64,000 nucleotides of DNA from Blastocatellia bacterium AA13 (GCA_003222245.1 QHVH01000025.1:1-64000); one strand, 5' to 3'. Shown: positions 8,290 to 17,259, counted from the stretch's first letter. A program made the numbers and translations. The notes: generated by a model not told the origin, from the letters alone.

Positions 8290-9858
8290 TTAGCTTCCTT
8301 TTTTCAACTGATCGACTATTTCTCTAAAGCCGCGTTCTTCGCGAAGCGGGTCGAGATCCTTGTTCCCGTCAAGCTCGGCGGCATTATTGAAGCCCGCCCG
8401 TACCGCCTTCTTTAGTGCTTCGATGGATTTCCTCTTGTCGCCCGCAAGCGAATACGCGCACGCAAGGTTGTAGCTCACCCGCCAGTTGTCAGGCATCAAC
8501 TCTGAATCTATCGCAAGCTCGGCGGCCGCAAGCTCGTACTTCTTGCTCCTCAGCAGCGCCGAAGAGAGCTCGTAAGAAGATATGAGGAATTCGTTGAGAA
8601 CCCGCCGGGAGATCGCGCGTTGGAGACCGCTTTCTTTCGCGTCCGACTTCTTTTTCAGATCGGCAAGGGCCCGCTTTAGGTCGGCCATGGCTATATGCCT
8701 TGTATCGCCTTCCTCGCCGGTCACGGGTCTATCCATGGTAGGAGACATGGTTGGAGATACGGTTGGAGACATGCTCGGAGACATGGACTGAGAGTCGGAC
8801 ATTCCGGACATTGGAGTCATTTGCGCCGTGGGTGTCTGCTGCATCGGTTCGCCTTCGGCCAACGCCGCGGCAACCCTTCTATCGCGCAGCGATCCTCTGA
8901 GCCTGAATAGCTCTCGAACGCGCGTACGCTGCTCGGACTCCTGCTCGCTCTCCTGTTTCAAGCCCTGTTTCACGGCTTTTGAAGCCCTGAGGCTCTCGCT
9001 CTTCTTCTCGAACGGAGCTACATCGCGAAGGCCTTTGAAGTCGCGCGCGATGTTGTGATAGGTCACATAGGCTTCATACAGACGGCCTGCCGCTTCGTCC
9101 GCGGTTGCGGAGTCCGTGTTCTTCTTCAGGAGCGACTCAACAAGAGCTTCGTTCCTGTAATGCTTGCCCGACTTGATCGCCTGTAGCTCCATCCACTCGA
9201 CCGCGCTTGCGCAGAGGTCGGAGGGCGGCCAAGCGTGACCGCCTTCGAACGCGGCGAAACGGTTCGCGATTCCGGCGGCGCTGAGCGCCCGTTCCAGCCG
9301 CTTCAACTCGGGATAATTGAAGTCCTCAAATCCGGCGATGCCGAAGAGAACAAACGGAGTCGATGCGGAAGGAGAGATTTCGGTTGGAAACCCTGCGCCG
9401 CAGGCGATGACTCCGGCAACGCCGCCTTTCAACATGAATCCGAGTTGGCTGGCTACGCGGGCCCCGCCTGAAAAGCCGGCGGCATAGACTCGGGCTTCGT
9501 CGATCGAGAATCGCGCATGAGTGTCATCCCACAAGGCGCGAATCGCAGCCAATGTTGGAGTCCAGGGACCGTTCCTCGAATTGTTCGAGCCCGCGAGTAT
9601 GTACCCGTACTTTTCCGCGGCTTCTTTGAAGCGCTCGACAGGCACGAGCCCCCGCGCTCCGGGATCGAACGCGTATAGAATCGGCCACCGTTTGTCTGGA
9701 GTGTAAGCGGACGGCAGATAGAGCGCATAGGTCTGATTGTTATCGGCGGCGCAGGCAATTCTATCGACTACTTTTCCCGCGGCGGGCGCCTGGGCTTTCG
9801 CTTCGCCCGTCAGCAAGAATGAAAGAGAGACGATTAGGAGACCGCAAAAATGTTTCAT
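8290..9858 (-). CDS. Secreted alpha/beta-hydrolase (PHB depolymerase/esterase-like) with C-terminal TPR-like tail
   Basis: A 522-residue protein with a clear signal peptide (MKHFCGLLIVSLSFLLTGEAKA). Residues about 30-225 form an esterase-type alpha/beta hydrolase: YALYLPSAYTPDKRWPILYAFDPGARG, a nucleophile elbow AAGFSGGARVASQ, and a late histidine in FEGGHAWPPSD. The middle is a long linker with a low-complexity run of MSPxMSP repeats (about residues 350-375). The C-terminus (about 430-520) looks like one or two TPRs (AAAELAIDSELMPDNWRVSYNLACAYSLAGDKRKSIEALKKAV). Likely exported, with unknown ester or peptide substrate. Confidence 0.75.
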   Translation of the reverse strand: MKHFCGLLIVSLSFLLTGEAKAQAPAAGKVVDRIACAADNNQTYALYLPSAYTPDKRWPILYAFDPGARGLVPVERFKEAAEKYGYILAGSNNSRNGPWTPTLAAIRALWDDTHARFSIDEARVYAAGFSGGARVASQLGFMLKGGVAGVIACGAGFPTEISPSASTPFVLFGIAGFEDFNYPELKRLERALSAAGIANRFAAFEGGHAWPPSDLCASAVEWMELQAIKSGKHYRNEALVESLLKKNTDSATADEAAGRLYEAYVTYHNIARDFKGLRDVAPFEKKSESLRASKAVKQGLKQESEQESEQRTRVRELFRLRGSLRDRRVAAALAEGEPMQQTPTAQMTPMSGMSDSQSMSPSMSPTVSPTMSPTMDRPVTGEEGDTRHIAMADLKRALADLKKKSDAKESGLQRAISRRVLNEFLISSYELSSALLRSKKYELAAAELAIDSELMPDNWRVSYNLACAYSLAGDKRKSIEALKKAVRAGFNNAAELDGNKDLDPLREERGFREIVDQLKKGS

Positions 9859-9951
9859 CGCTTATCTCGATTGAATCATCATTTCCCGATTTCTTGTACA
9901 GCAGACGGCGAGTTGAGGAACTCTTACATTAGCTTCGCTGGACTCGGTTGT

Positions 9952-10584
9952 TTATTGGCTCTCAGATGACTTCGCGTCCGCGGATATGCCCGCAAAATTC
10001 GCCAGCAGACGTAAGCCGTTGTCCTGACTCTTTTCAGGGTGAAACTGGACGCCGCGGACCGCGCCTCTCGCGCAGATCGACGGATACTCTATGCCGTAGT
10101 CGGTTACCGCGATCACGTCGCGCTGATCCTCGGCTTCGATATAGTAGGAGTGAACGAAATAGAAGTAGCTTCCGTCAGGGATTCCCGCGAGAAGGGCTTC
10201 GGGTTTTTTCTTCTCGATCTGGTTCCAGCCGATCTGCGGTACTCGGGGTCCGGTTTGCGGAAACCGGACAACTCTTCCGCGCATGAGACCCAGGCCCGGG
10301 TGAACGCCGAATTCATGGCCTTCGTCGAACATCAACTGCAAGCCTACACAAAGACCGAGAATCGGTTTTTGGTGTTGGGCGGCTTCCAGGACAAGTTGAT
10401 CCAGTCCGGACTCTCGCAAGCGCCGCGCGCACTCTCCGAAAGCGCCGACGCCGGGAAGAACGAGCCGCTCGGACTCCCTTATCAGGGTGTGATCGTTTGT
10501 AAGACGGGCATCGGCTCCGACGGCGTGAAACGCCTTCTCGACACTGCGCAGGTTGCCCACTCCGTAATCGATGATGGAAATCAT
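9952..10584 (-). CDS. hisH: Imidazole glycerol phosphate synthase glutaminase subunit HisH
   Basis: A 210-residue class I glutamine amidotransferase that supplies ammonia to HisF for making imidazole glycerol phosphate and AICAR. The family start IIDYGVGNLRSVEKAF, nucleophile block ILGLCVGLQLMF (Cys in GLCVGLQ), and His/Glu of the triad in GVQFHPEKSQ are all present. It is the last gene of the minus-strand his cluster, 107 bp after hisB. The partner hisF, hisA and hisI genes are not in the window, so the histidine operon is split or continues elsewhere. Confidence 0.95.
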   Translation of the reverse strand: MISIIDYGVGNLRSVEKAFHAVGADARLTNDHTLIRESERLVLPGVGAFGECARRLRESGLDQLVLEAAQHQKPILGLCVGLQLMFDEGHEFGVHPGLGLMRGRVVRFPQTGPRVPQIGWNQIEKKKPEALLAGIPDGSYFYFVHSYYIEAEDQRDVIAVTDYGIEYPSICARGAVRGVQFHPEKSQDNGLRLLANFAGISADAKSSESQ

Positions 10585-10691
10585 GGATAGCGATTAGTAG
10601 TCAGCGATCCGTCTTAGAGAGCGAACCCCAAACTCTCTACATTAGTTGTTCAATCGCCGCGCTGCGGCGAGATTCGCGTTACGATCACTTC

Positions 10692-11279
10692 TCATAGCGA
10701 TCCCTTCGTAGACAACACGCCTTCGATTCGAGATGAGATCCTTGTTGCCGCCGAGAGAGCCTTCGCCGTTGACTTGAAGACTGCTTCTATAATGTGGTGC
10801 TGGTTCGCGCCGTACAGCAATTCAATATGGAGATTGCATTTTACTTCGCCCGCGAACGATCTCCAGAAATGCTCAATGAGCTCGACATCCAACTCGCCTA
10901 TTCGATCCCGAATCTTGTCGACTCTGTAGACGGTGAACGCGCGCCCGCTCAGGTCGACTACGGATCTGACGAGAGTCTCGTCCATTGGCACATAGGCCGA
11001 GCCGAATCGCACAATGCCGCTCTTGTCGCCGAGCGCTTCCGCAAAAGCCTGCCCGAGCGTGATTGCAATATCTTCTGCCGAATGATGGCCGTCAATGTGA
11101 AGATCACCGGTGCAGGCGACTTCGAGATCAAAAAGGCCGTGTCGAGCAAAGAGGTCGAGCATGTGATCGAGAAAACCGATGCCGGTAGTAATAGTAGCTT
11201 TGCCTGAACCATCCAGGTCGATCTTGATCTGAACGTCGGTCTCACGCGTAGTGCGGCGGATTTGCCCTTCTCTACTCAT
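10692..11279 (-). CDS. hisB: Imidazoleglycerol-phosphate dehydratase HisB
   Basis: A 195-residue monofunctional dehydratase that converts IGP to imidazole acetol phosphate. Metal-binding motifs GFLDHMLDLFARHG and DGHHSAEDIAITLGQA, and a second LIEHFWRSFA ... GANQHHIIEAVFK, fit the family exactly. The start MSREGQIRRTTRETD at 11279 is chosen over the in-frame ATG at 11318 because homology begins there. No HisN phosphatase domain is fused. The gene lies between hisC (42 bp upstream) and hisH. Confidence 0.95.
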   Translation of the reverse strand: MSREGQIRRTTRETDVQIKIDLDGSGKATITTGIGFLDHMLDLFARHGLFDLEVACTGDLHIDGHHSAEDIAITLGQAFAEALGDKSGIVRFGSAYVPMDETLVRSVVDLSGRAFTVYRVDKIRDRIGELDVELIEHFWRSFAGEVKCNLHIELLYGANQHHIIEAVFKSTAKALSAATRISSRIEGVLSTKGSL

Positions 11280-11321
11280 ATGCTCCAGTGCTCGATGTCT
11301 CCAGGATGAAATATGCAAACG

Positions 11322-12392
11322 TCAAAGTCTATCGCTCAATAACCGCGATAATGCGTCGGCCAGCCGGTCGTTCTCCTCGGGCGAGCCCACCGAAACTCTT
11401 ACGCATCGCGAAAGCATAGGATACCTGCTCACGTCGCGGACAAGTATATCCTGCTTGTGCAACTCTTCGAATAGTACCGAAGCTTCGAGGCTGCTTCGAA
11501 TCAATATGAAGTTTGCCGAGGACGGGAACACCTCGAGACCCTTGATTGAAGCCAACAGGCGGATGAGCCGCTCCCGCTCCTGGATGATCAACTCGATTCC
11601 CGGCCGCAGGAGCTCGAACATCTCGCAAGCAGTTTCGGCCGCGGCCGCTGAGTAGAAATTCAGATTGTAAGGCAGCGTTGCTTTGTGAACTTCGCGCGTG
11701 ATTTCCGGAGAAGACAGCATGTAGCCGATTCGAAGCCCCGCCATCGCCATCGCCTTTGAAAAAGTTCGCAGAACGACGAGATTCGGCAGCTTGTCGAGGA
11801 GACGGACCACACTGTGCCCGGAGAATTCGTGATAAGCCTCGTCGAGTACGAGAATGCCATCGAACTCGGTTGCTATTCGACAAATGTCTTCGTCGTCGAT
11901 TCGACAACCCGTTGGATTATTCGGCGAGCAGATTACTACAACGTCCGCGGTACGGCTCGCGGAAAGCAGTGCAGGAACATCGAATTGAAAATCACTGGTT
12001 AGGGGAATCGAAACGGCCTCCCCTCCTAACACCGTTACAATCTGGCGATAGAGCGTGAATGTCGGCTGCGGAATTACGACTCGCGTTTTTTCCGCCACGG
12101 TGACGGTCAGAACCGCTTGAATAAGCTCATTCGAGCCGTTACCGGCAAGGGTTCCTTCGGGTTTCCAGCCGGCAAAGGAAGCGAGGCGTTCGAGGAGCGA
12201 TGCCGGAACGAATGCCGAATAACGCGACCACGGCCGCGACTGGAGTCGGCGCGCTACTTCCTCTTTGATCGGTTCGGGAACATCGAACGGATTCTCGTTC
12301 TGATTGATCTTTATGTTTGCCCGATAGGGCGGCAGCGTGTACGCGCTGATCGCGCGCACGGCGGGCTTGATTTTGCGAAGCGGATCGTTCAT
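11322..12392 (-). CDS. hisC: Histidinol-phosphate aminotransferase HisC
   Basis: A 356-residue class I/II PLP aminotransferase. IKINQNENPFDVPE at the N-terminus is the family substrate-binding start; ICSPNNPTG and LVLDEAYHEF are the cofactor-binding blocks; the PLP lysine is in LRTFSKAMAMAGLRIGY. It transaminates imidazole acetol phosphate to histidinol phosphate. The start overlaps the hisD stop by 4 bp (ATGA), showing translational coupling within the operon. Confidence 0.95.
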   Translation of the reverse strand: MNDPLRKIKPAVRAISAYTLPPYRANIKINQNENPFDVPEPIKEEVARRLQSRPWSRYSAFVPASLLERLASFAGWKPEGTLAGNGSNELIQAVLTVTVAEKTRVVIPQPTFTLYRQIVTVLGGEAVSIPLTSDFQFDVPALLSASRTADVVVICSPNNPTGCRIDDEDICRIATEFDGILVLDEAYHEFSGHSVVRLLDKLPNLVVLRTFSKAMAMAGLRIGYMLSSPEITREVHKATLPYNLNFYSAAAAETACEMFELLRPGIELIIQERERLIRLLASIKGLEVFPSSANFILIRSSLEASVLFEELHKQDILVRDVSRYPMLSRCVRVSVGSPEENDRLADALSRLLSDRL

Positions 12393-13702
12393 TCGGCTTG
12401 AGTCTTTCTCAGCAGAATCGCGCGCGCGTGCCCGGTCAATCCTTCCGCCTCTGCCATAGCGGCTATATGACCGCGATTCGCCGCGAGGGCTTCGCGCGTG
12501 TAGCGGATGATCGATTGGCGCTTCACGAAATCATAAACGCCGAGCGGGGAAGAGAAGCGCGATGTTCCCAAGGTCGGCAATACGTGATTCGGTCCGGCGA
12601 AATAGTCTCCAACGGGCTCGCTTGACCATGGGCCGAAGAAGATCGCTCCCGCGTTTTCTATCGCCGCCGCCGCCGAATCGTTTTCCGTTGTCATTAGCTC
12701 GAGATGTTCGGGCGCGAGTTTATTCACAAGTTCGCAGCCTTGTTCCACGGATTCGACGACGATGATTGCGCCATACTGCTTGATTGATGCGCGAGCTATA
12801 TCGCGACGTTCAAGCGAATCAAGCTGTCGCTCGATCTGTTCGACGACTTCGCGAGCCAGAGCTTCAACCGATGTTATGAGAATCGCCGACGCTGCTTCAT
12901 CGTGTTCAGCCTGCGCAAGCATATCGGCGGCGATGTATTCGGGATCGGCCGATTCATCCGCGAGGATCACGATTTCCGTCGGCCCCGCGATTGAATCGAT
13001 TCCGACCGAGCCGTACACGAGTTTTTTCGCAAGAGCCACATAGACATTTCCGGGACCTGCGATCTTCGCAACTCGCGGTATTGTTTCGGTGCCGTATGCA
13101 AGAGCCGCAATGGCCTGTGCGCCGCCGATTCGATATACCTCTTCGATGCCGAGCTCGCACAGAACTGCTGCTATTTCTGGAACTCGCTCGAGTGTTCCCG
13201 GGGGCGTGGTGATTAGTATTCGCGGAACACCGGCCACGCGAGCCGGAATCACGTTCATAATTACCGATGACGGGTACGCCGCGGTTCCCCCCGGTACATA
13301 CAATCCGGCTGAATCGACAGGAAGTATTCGCTGACCGAGCACGACGTTATTGTCGGTCCGGATTTCCCAGGTGTTTTCGCGTTGAAGCTCGTGAAATGCT
13401 CGAACGTTTTCGATTGCTCCGCGAAATGCCTCTACTGTTCGAGCATTCGCGCGGGCGGCGGTTTCTCTGATCAAAGCGGGATCGATACGGATTTCAGCTC
13501 GGCTGAGATCGACGCCATCGAATTGCTTCGTGTAGCGAATGAGCGCGTCATCGCCCTCGGTTCGCACGGCGTCGATGATCGCGGCGACTCGGGCGACCAC
13601 TTCGGGATTGGTCTGAATCGAGCGTGATGCGATTCGAGCCAGAGCCTCGTTCGCGGCCGCGGTGTTGTAAAAGGTGACTTCCACGCGAATTTCCAGGGTC
13701 AC
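12389..13702 (-). CDS. hisD: Histidinol dehydrogenase HisD
   Basis: A 437-residue NAD- and zinc-dependent enzyme catalysing the last two oxidations of histidine synthesis. Family blocks visible are VPGGTAAYPSSVIMNVIPA, YRIGGAQAIAALAYGTETI, DSIAGPTEIVILAD, DMLAQAEHDEAASA (a zinc-ligand region) and NHVLPTLGTSRFSSPLGVYDF. It is 6 bp after hisG and overlaps hisC by 4 bp. Confidence 0.96.
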   Translation of the reverse strand: MTLEIRVEVTFYNTAAANEALARIASRSIQTNPEVVARVAAIIDAVRTEGDDALIRYTKQFDGVDLSRAEIRIDPALIRETAARANARTVEAFRGAIENVRAFHELQRENTWEIRTDNNVVLGQRILPVDSAGLYVPGGTAAYPSSVIMNVIPARVAGVPRILITTPPGTLERVPEIAAVLCELGIEEVYRIGGAQAIAALAYGTETIPRVAKIAGPGNVYVALAKKLVYGSVGIDSIAGPTEIVILADESADPEYIAADMLAQAEHDEAASAILITSVEALAREVVEQIERQLDSLERRDIARASIKQYGAIIVVESVEQGCELVNKLAPEHLELMTTENDSAAAAIENAGAIFFGPWSSEPVGDYFAGPNHVLPTLGTSRFSSPLGVYDFVKRQSIIRYTREALAANRGHIAAMAEAEGLTGHARAILLRKTQAE

Positions 13703-13708
13703 GGCCGG

Positions 13709-14338
13709 CTACAATGCCTTTCGAAGCGACTCGATGAGTTCCGCGATTCTCGCGCGCTTCAGATGATAGCTCGCCCGATTCACAATAAGGCGCGCCGTCG
13801 ATTCTGAAATCGTATCCACGACCACAAGACCGTTCTCGCGAAGCGTGCGGCCGGTTTCTACGAGATCGACGATGTGGTCCGACAGGCCGAGCACGGGCGC
13901 AAGCTCGACGGAACCTGATAGCACGATCAATTCAATCGGCACGCCTCGTCGCTGAAAATAATCCGTACTGGTCCGCGGGTATTTTGTCGCCACTCGCGCG
14001 GTCACGAGCGGATTGTAGCCGCGTTCGGCCGATTCGGGCTTGCCCGCTACGACCAGTTTGCAACGTCCGAATCCGAGATCGAGCGGTTCGTGCACGTCCG
14101 CCGCGGTTTCTATCAGCACATCACGGCCGCAGATTCCAGCATCGGCGACGCCGTATTCCACATAGATCGGCACGTCGGAGGGTTTGACGAAGAGAAAGCT
14201 GTATCGGCCCGACTCATCTTCGATCATCAAGCGGCGCGATTCAAGATGGTCTTTGGAAACGGCGATGCCCGCACGCTCGCACAGCTCGAGCGCTTCCGTT
14301 TGTAGTCGTCCTTTTGCTATGGCCAGGGTAACGAGCAT
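13709..14338 (-). CDS. hisG: ATP phosphoribosyltransferase catalytic subunit HisG (short form)
   Basis: At 209 residues this is the short HisG form, which lacks the regulatory ACT-like domain and needs HisZ. LAIAKGRLQTEALELCERAGI, VADAGICGRDVLIE and GLSDHIVDLVETGRTLREN are conserved active-site blocks. It commits phosphoribosyl pyrophosphate and ATP to histidine synthesis. The hisZ-type gene upstream supplies the missing subunit, which supports the short-form assignment. A 123-bp spacer with TCAGC-type repeats separates the two. Confidence 0.95.
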   Translation of the reverse strand: MLVTLAIAKGRLQTEALELCERAGIAVSKDHLESRRLMIEDESGRYSFLFVKPSDVPIYVEYGVADAGICGRDVLIETAADVHEPLDLGFGRCKLVVAGKPESAERGYNPLVTARVATKYPRTSTDYFQRRGVPIELIVLSGSVELAPVLGLSDHIVDLVETGRTLRENGLVVVDTISESTARLIVNRASYHLKRARIAELIESLRKAL

Positions 14339-14461
14339 AGTAAGCGGTCAGCATCCAGCGAACAGCTCTCAGCATTTTAGCGGTCAGTATTCAGCTTTCA
14401 TCTATCAGCTTTCAGCAGAAAGCCAGCCATTGAGAAGCCAGCCATTAATAATGACCGGATT
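14339..14461. repeat. TCAGC-rich imperfect tandem repeat between hisG and hisZ
   Basis: The spacer is dominated by short variants of TCAGC and TTTCAGC (for example GTCAGCATCCAGC, TTCAGCTTTCA, ATCAGCTTTCAGCAG), then two copies of AGCCAGCCATT. It is not protein-coding and lies inside an otherwise tight operon. Such tracts are a recurrent type of intergenic minisatellite; no function is evident. Confidence 0.6.
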
Positions 14462-15568
14462 TCAGCGCGCGATTTCCACCTTTCTGCCTTGAGATCGCAG
14501 CAACGCGGCCTCTTTAAATGTCCGGACGATGTCGCTCCCGTCAGTCAATCGGACTGCTTCATAGTCGCGGGCGGCCAGCCTATCCGCTAATCGATTCGAC
14601 AGAAGCTGAGCGAGCCAATCAAGACAGAGCGAGAATCCGACAGCCGGCTCCGAGTTGCCAAATTTTGCGAGTAATTGATCGTATCTTCCTCCGCGCCCAA
14701 GCGCGGCGCCCAGGCCGGAAGAGTAAATTTTGAATGTCAGGCCGGTGTAGTAATCCAGCGCGGCGACGTCGCCCAGATCCAGGTCTATATGTTCATCTAT
14801 GCCGATTTCTTCAGCGATTCGGTATACATTCTCGAGATCGTCGAGCGCGGCCGCCGATCGCTGGTTCTCGACCAGCGATCTTGCTTCGCGGAGTATCTCG
14901 CGGCCTCCGGCGAGAGTTACGAGCTTGCAAAGCGCCGCGCGAGTTGTTTCGTCTGCTCGTCCGGAGAGGAATACGTCCAGCCCGGCAGCGTCTTTGCGAT
15001 CGACGATATTGCGCATCTCCCGGCTGCCGTCTTGATCGAGGTCGAGCCGCTCGGCTATGCCTTTGAAGAAGTCGACGTGGCCCAGCGTTATGGTGAAGCC
15101 CTCGACTCCGAGGCGGCGAAGGATCTCCGTTGCAATCACGAGTGCTTCGGTGTCGGCCTCCAGTCGATCGGAACCGATATGCTCGAAGCCTATTTGATGG
15201 AATTCATACTGCCGGCCGCCCCTGGGCTCGTCCCATCGAAAGACCTCGCCGGAATATGAAAGGCGTATTGGGCGGGGATCGCCTCGAAAGCGGGTTGCAA
15301 CGGTTCGAGCTACGAGCGACGTCATCTCGGGCCGCAGGGCCAGCAATGATCCGTCCCGGCCGGTGAACCTGTAGGTCATCTCCGCCTGCTCTTTTCCCAT
15401 TCCCAATACGAAGAGATCGGCGTAGTCGAAAACCGGCAGGATGATTTCAGAGTAGGACCAGCCGTCGAGAACGGTCATCACCTCACGCTCTATGTGTCTC
15501 CTTACCCTGACCTCGGAGTCGAATATGTACTGAACGCCGGGAGGGATTTTTGAGAGCGATGATGACAT
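14462..15568 (-). CDS. hisZ: ATP phosphoribosyltransferase regulatory subunit HisZ (HisS-like)
   Basis: A 368-residue class II aminoacyl-tRNA synthetase-like protein without an anticodon-binding domain. It has class II motif 2/3-like stretches (LRPEMTSLVARTVATRF, EVFRWDEPRGGRQYEFHQIGFE, YYTGLTFKIYSSGLGAALGRGGRYDQLLAKFG). With short HisG adjacent, HisZ is far likelier than a true HisS. The start at 15568 (MSSSLSKIPPGVQY) matches the family N-terminus; the upstream 40 residues of the open frame are not conserved-looking. Confidence 0.88.
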   Translation of the reverse strand: MSSSLSKIPPGVQYIFDSEVRVRRHIEREVMTVLDGWSYSEIILPVFDYADLFVLGMGKEQAEMTYRFTGRDGSLLALRPEMTSLVARTVATRFRGDPRPIRLSYSGEVFRWDEPRGGRQYEFHQIGFEHIGSDRLEADTEALVIATEILRRLGVEGFTITLGHVDFFKGIAERLDLDQDGSREMRNIVDRKDAAGLDVFLSGRADETTRAALCKLVTLAGGREILREARSLVENQRSAAALDDLENVYRIAEEIGIDEHIDLDLGDVAALDYYTGLTFKIYSSGLGAALGRGGRYDQLLAKFGNSEPAVGFSLCLDWLAQLLSNRLADRLAARDYEAVRLTDGSDIVRTFKEAALLRSQGRKVEIAR

Positions 15569-15705
15569 AGATAGTCCCGATTTCGAGAGGCAACCGGGAA
15601 AGCTAGCACGGCCGTTGATGCGCCCGCAACGCTCGCATTCGGTGCTTGGGTTCGATGGCCGGATGTTAAGTTGTCGCTGGTTTAGCAAACACTTGAGCGA
15701 GGTGC

Positions 15706-15711
15706 TATGAT
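15706..15711 (+). promoter_or_regulatory. Possible extended -10 for the MurA-homologue gene
   Basis: TGC-TATGAT at 15703-15711 is a TGN-extended -10 element about 60 bp upstream of the ATG at 15774. The -35 region is weak (TTAGCA at an 18-bp spacing), which is common for extended -10 promoters. Moderate to low confidence. Confidence 0.35.
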
Positions 15712-15773
15712 TCCCGGCGCATTGATTCTACTTTCTTAAGAAAACCGCTCGGATGGCGGTATGGAGGCTCCAA

Positions 15774-17066
15774 ATGGCCACTACTACGCTTGCTCCGAAG
15801 AGCAACGGAAAGTATGTGATTAACGGGGGAACCCCTTTGAAAGGAACCGTGTTTGTTCCCGGAGCAAAGAACGCCGCGTTGCCGATCATAGCGGCCGCGC
15901 TCCTGGTGAAGAACGGACAGACGATCTTACGGAACGTGCCGCCTCTTAACGATGTGCGTATACAAATGGCATTGGCTCAATCGATCGGCGCCAGAATTAA
16001 CTATGATGAAAATGAACGTATTCTCGTAATTGATGCATCATCTTTAAATAACTCCGCCCTTGATACAGCCCTGACAACTCAATCGCGTGCTTCCATCCTG
16101 TTGCTGCCGCCGGTCCTTTATCGGCTTGGGAGAGTCGAATTCCGGGGAATAGGGGGTTGCTCCCTGGGTCTGCGAAGATTGGATTTTCATCATAACGGTT
16201 TTAAGCGACTTGGCGCGGCGGTCGAAGGCGATCACGACGATCTCGTAATTGAAGCGGAACACCTGTCGGGCAATCTTGTTTACCTGGACATACCAAGCCA
16301 GACCAGCACGGAGAACTTAATGATGGCTGCGTGTTTGGCTCACGGCACAACCGTAATCGAGAACGCGGCGTCCGAGCCTGAGGTCGTCGACTTCGCGCAC
16401 TTTCTCATAAGTATGGGGGCGGATATCCAAGGGGCCGGAAGCAAGACAATTACGATTGAAGGGGTCACGGAGCTGAAGGCCGTCGAGCACACGATTATGA
16501 GCGATCGCCTGGACGCCGGCCCCTTTATGATGGCCGCGGCAATAACCGGGGGCGACATCGAGTTGGTGGGCGCGCAGTTGGACGAAATGCGCATCCTGGT
16601 CGCTAAGCTCGAACAGATGGGCGTAAAGGTCAAGGCGGATGGCCCTGTTGTTAGAGTGAAGGGACCCAACAGACTGCGGCCCGTGAACGTCGTTTCCTGC
16701 CCCTATCCCGGATTCTCGACGGATTTTTTGCCGGCGGTCATGGCTCTTGCGTGTGTCGCATCGGGAACGAGCTATCTTAGAGAGAGCGTGTTCGAGGACC
16801 GTTTCACTCAGGCTGAAGGGCTTAGTGCGTTGGGCGCGAATATCAGCAAAGGCCCCGGTAATCTGGCCCAGGTAGAAGGTATTGAAAAGTTGCACGGCGC
16901 CCACGTAACCGCTCCCGATCTACGCGCAGGCATGTCCATTGTGCTGGCGGCGTTGATCGCCGAAGGAGAAACCGTTATCGACAACATCTATCAAATCGAG
17001 CGCGGCCACGCCGATGTGGATATAAGACTCCGAGCACTGGGAGCAAGTATCACGCGCCAGAGTTAG
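15774..17066 (+). CDS. murA: UDP-N-acetylglucosamine 1-carboxyvinyltransferase (MurA homologue)
   Basis: A 430-residue EPSP-synthase-fold enzyme that transfers enolpyruvate to UDP-GlcNAc in the first step of peptidoglycan synthesis. Seen: VPGAKNAALPII (Lys/Asn of the active site), the loop cysteine in GIGGCSLGLRRLDFHHNG, FSTDFLPAVMAL (catalytic Asp region) and DLRAGMSIVLAALIAEGETV. The active-site loop departs from the usual GCAIGxRPVDLH, so a MurA paralogue is possible. The start at 15774 follows GGAGG by 6 nt; the in-frame ATG at 15753 has no such signal. Confidence 0.88.
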   Translation: MATTTLAPKSNGKYVINGGTPLKGTVFVPGAKNAALPIIAAALLVKNGQTILRNVPPLNDVRIQMALAQSIGARINYDENERILVIDASSLNNSALDTALTTQSRASILLLPPVLYRLGRVEFRGIGGCSLGLRRLDFHHNGFKRLGAAVEGDHDDLVIEAEHLSGNLVYLDIPSQTSTENLMMAACLAHGTTVIENAASEPEVVDFAHFLISMGADIQGAGSKTITIEGVTELKAVEHTIMSDRLDAGPFMMAAAITGGDIELVGAQLDEMRILVAKLEQMGVKVKADGPVVRVKGPNRLRPVNVVSCPYPGFSTDFLPAVMALACVASGTSYLRESVFEDRFTQAEGLSALGANISKGPGNLAQVEGIEKLHGAHVTAPDLRAGMSIVLAALIAEGETVIDNIYQIERGHADVDIRLRALGASITRQS

Positions 17067-17092
17067 AGCAGGAATCCTCGGGGAACAAAATA

Positions 17093-17155
17093 TCAGTTCC
17101 CTGCAGGGGAACGCGTCAATAGCCGGGGGCCAGCGAAGCGCAGGCCCCGGTGCCA
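17093..17155 (-). repeat. Dispersed GC-rich palindromic repeat copy
   Basis: Downstream of murA lies GTTCCCTGCAGGGGAAC followed by a hairpin-forming CCGGGGG...CCCCGG element. On the minus strand it reads CCGGGGCCTGCGCTTCGCTG then GCCCCCGGCTATT, nearly identical to the plus-strand segment at about 59388-59421. No T-run follows, so it is not a canonical terminator, although it could stabilise transcript ends. Confidence 0.6.
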
Positions 17156-17182
17156 GGGAGGATTGTCAAGCGCCAAGTTCTA

Positions 17183-17211
17183 TTGCGCGAGTCGATTACA
17201 TTGTATAGAAT
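17183..17211 (+). promoter_or_regulatory. Predicted sigma70-type promoter for hybrid histidine kinase
   Basis: TTGCGC (17183-17188), a 17-bp spacer and TAGAAT (17206-17211) lie about 50 bp upstream of the kinase ATG. The spacing is optimal and the match to consensus is partial. Confidence 0.4.
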
Positions 17212-17259
17212 CCGGCCCTCTTTATTCGGCTCCTTCGAAGCCAACGGCGAGGTATTCAA

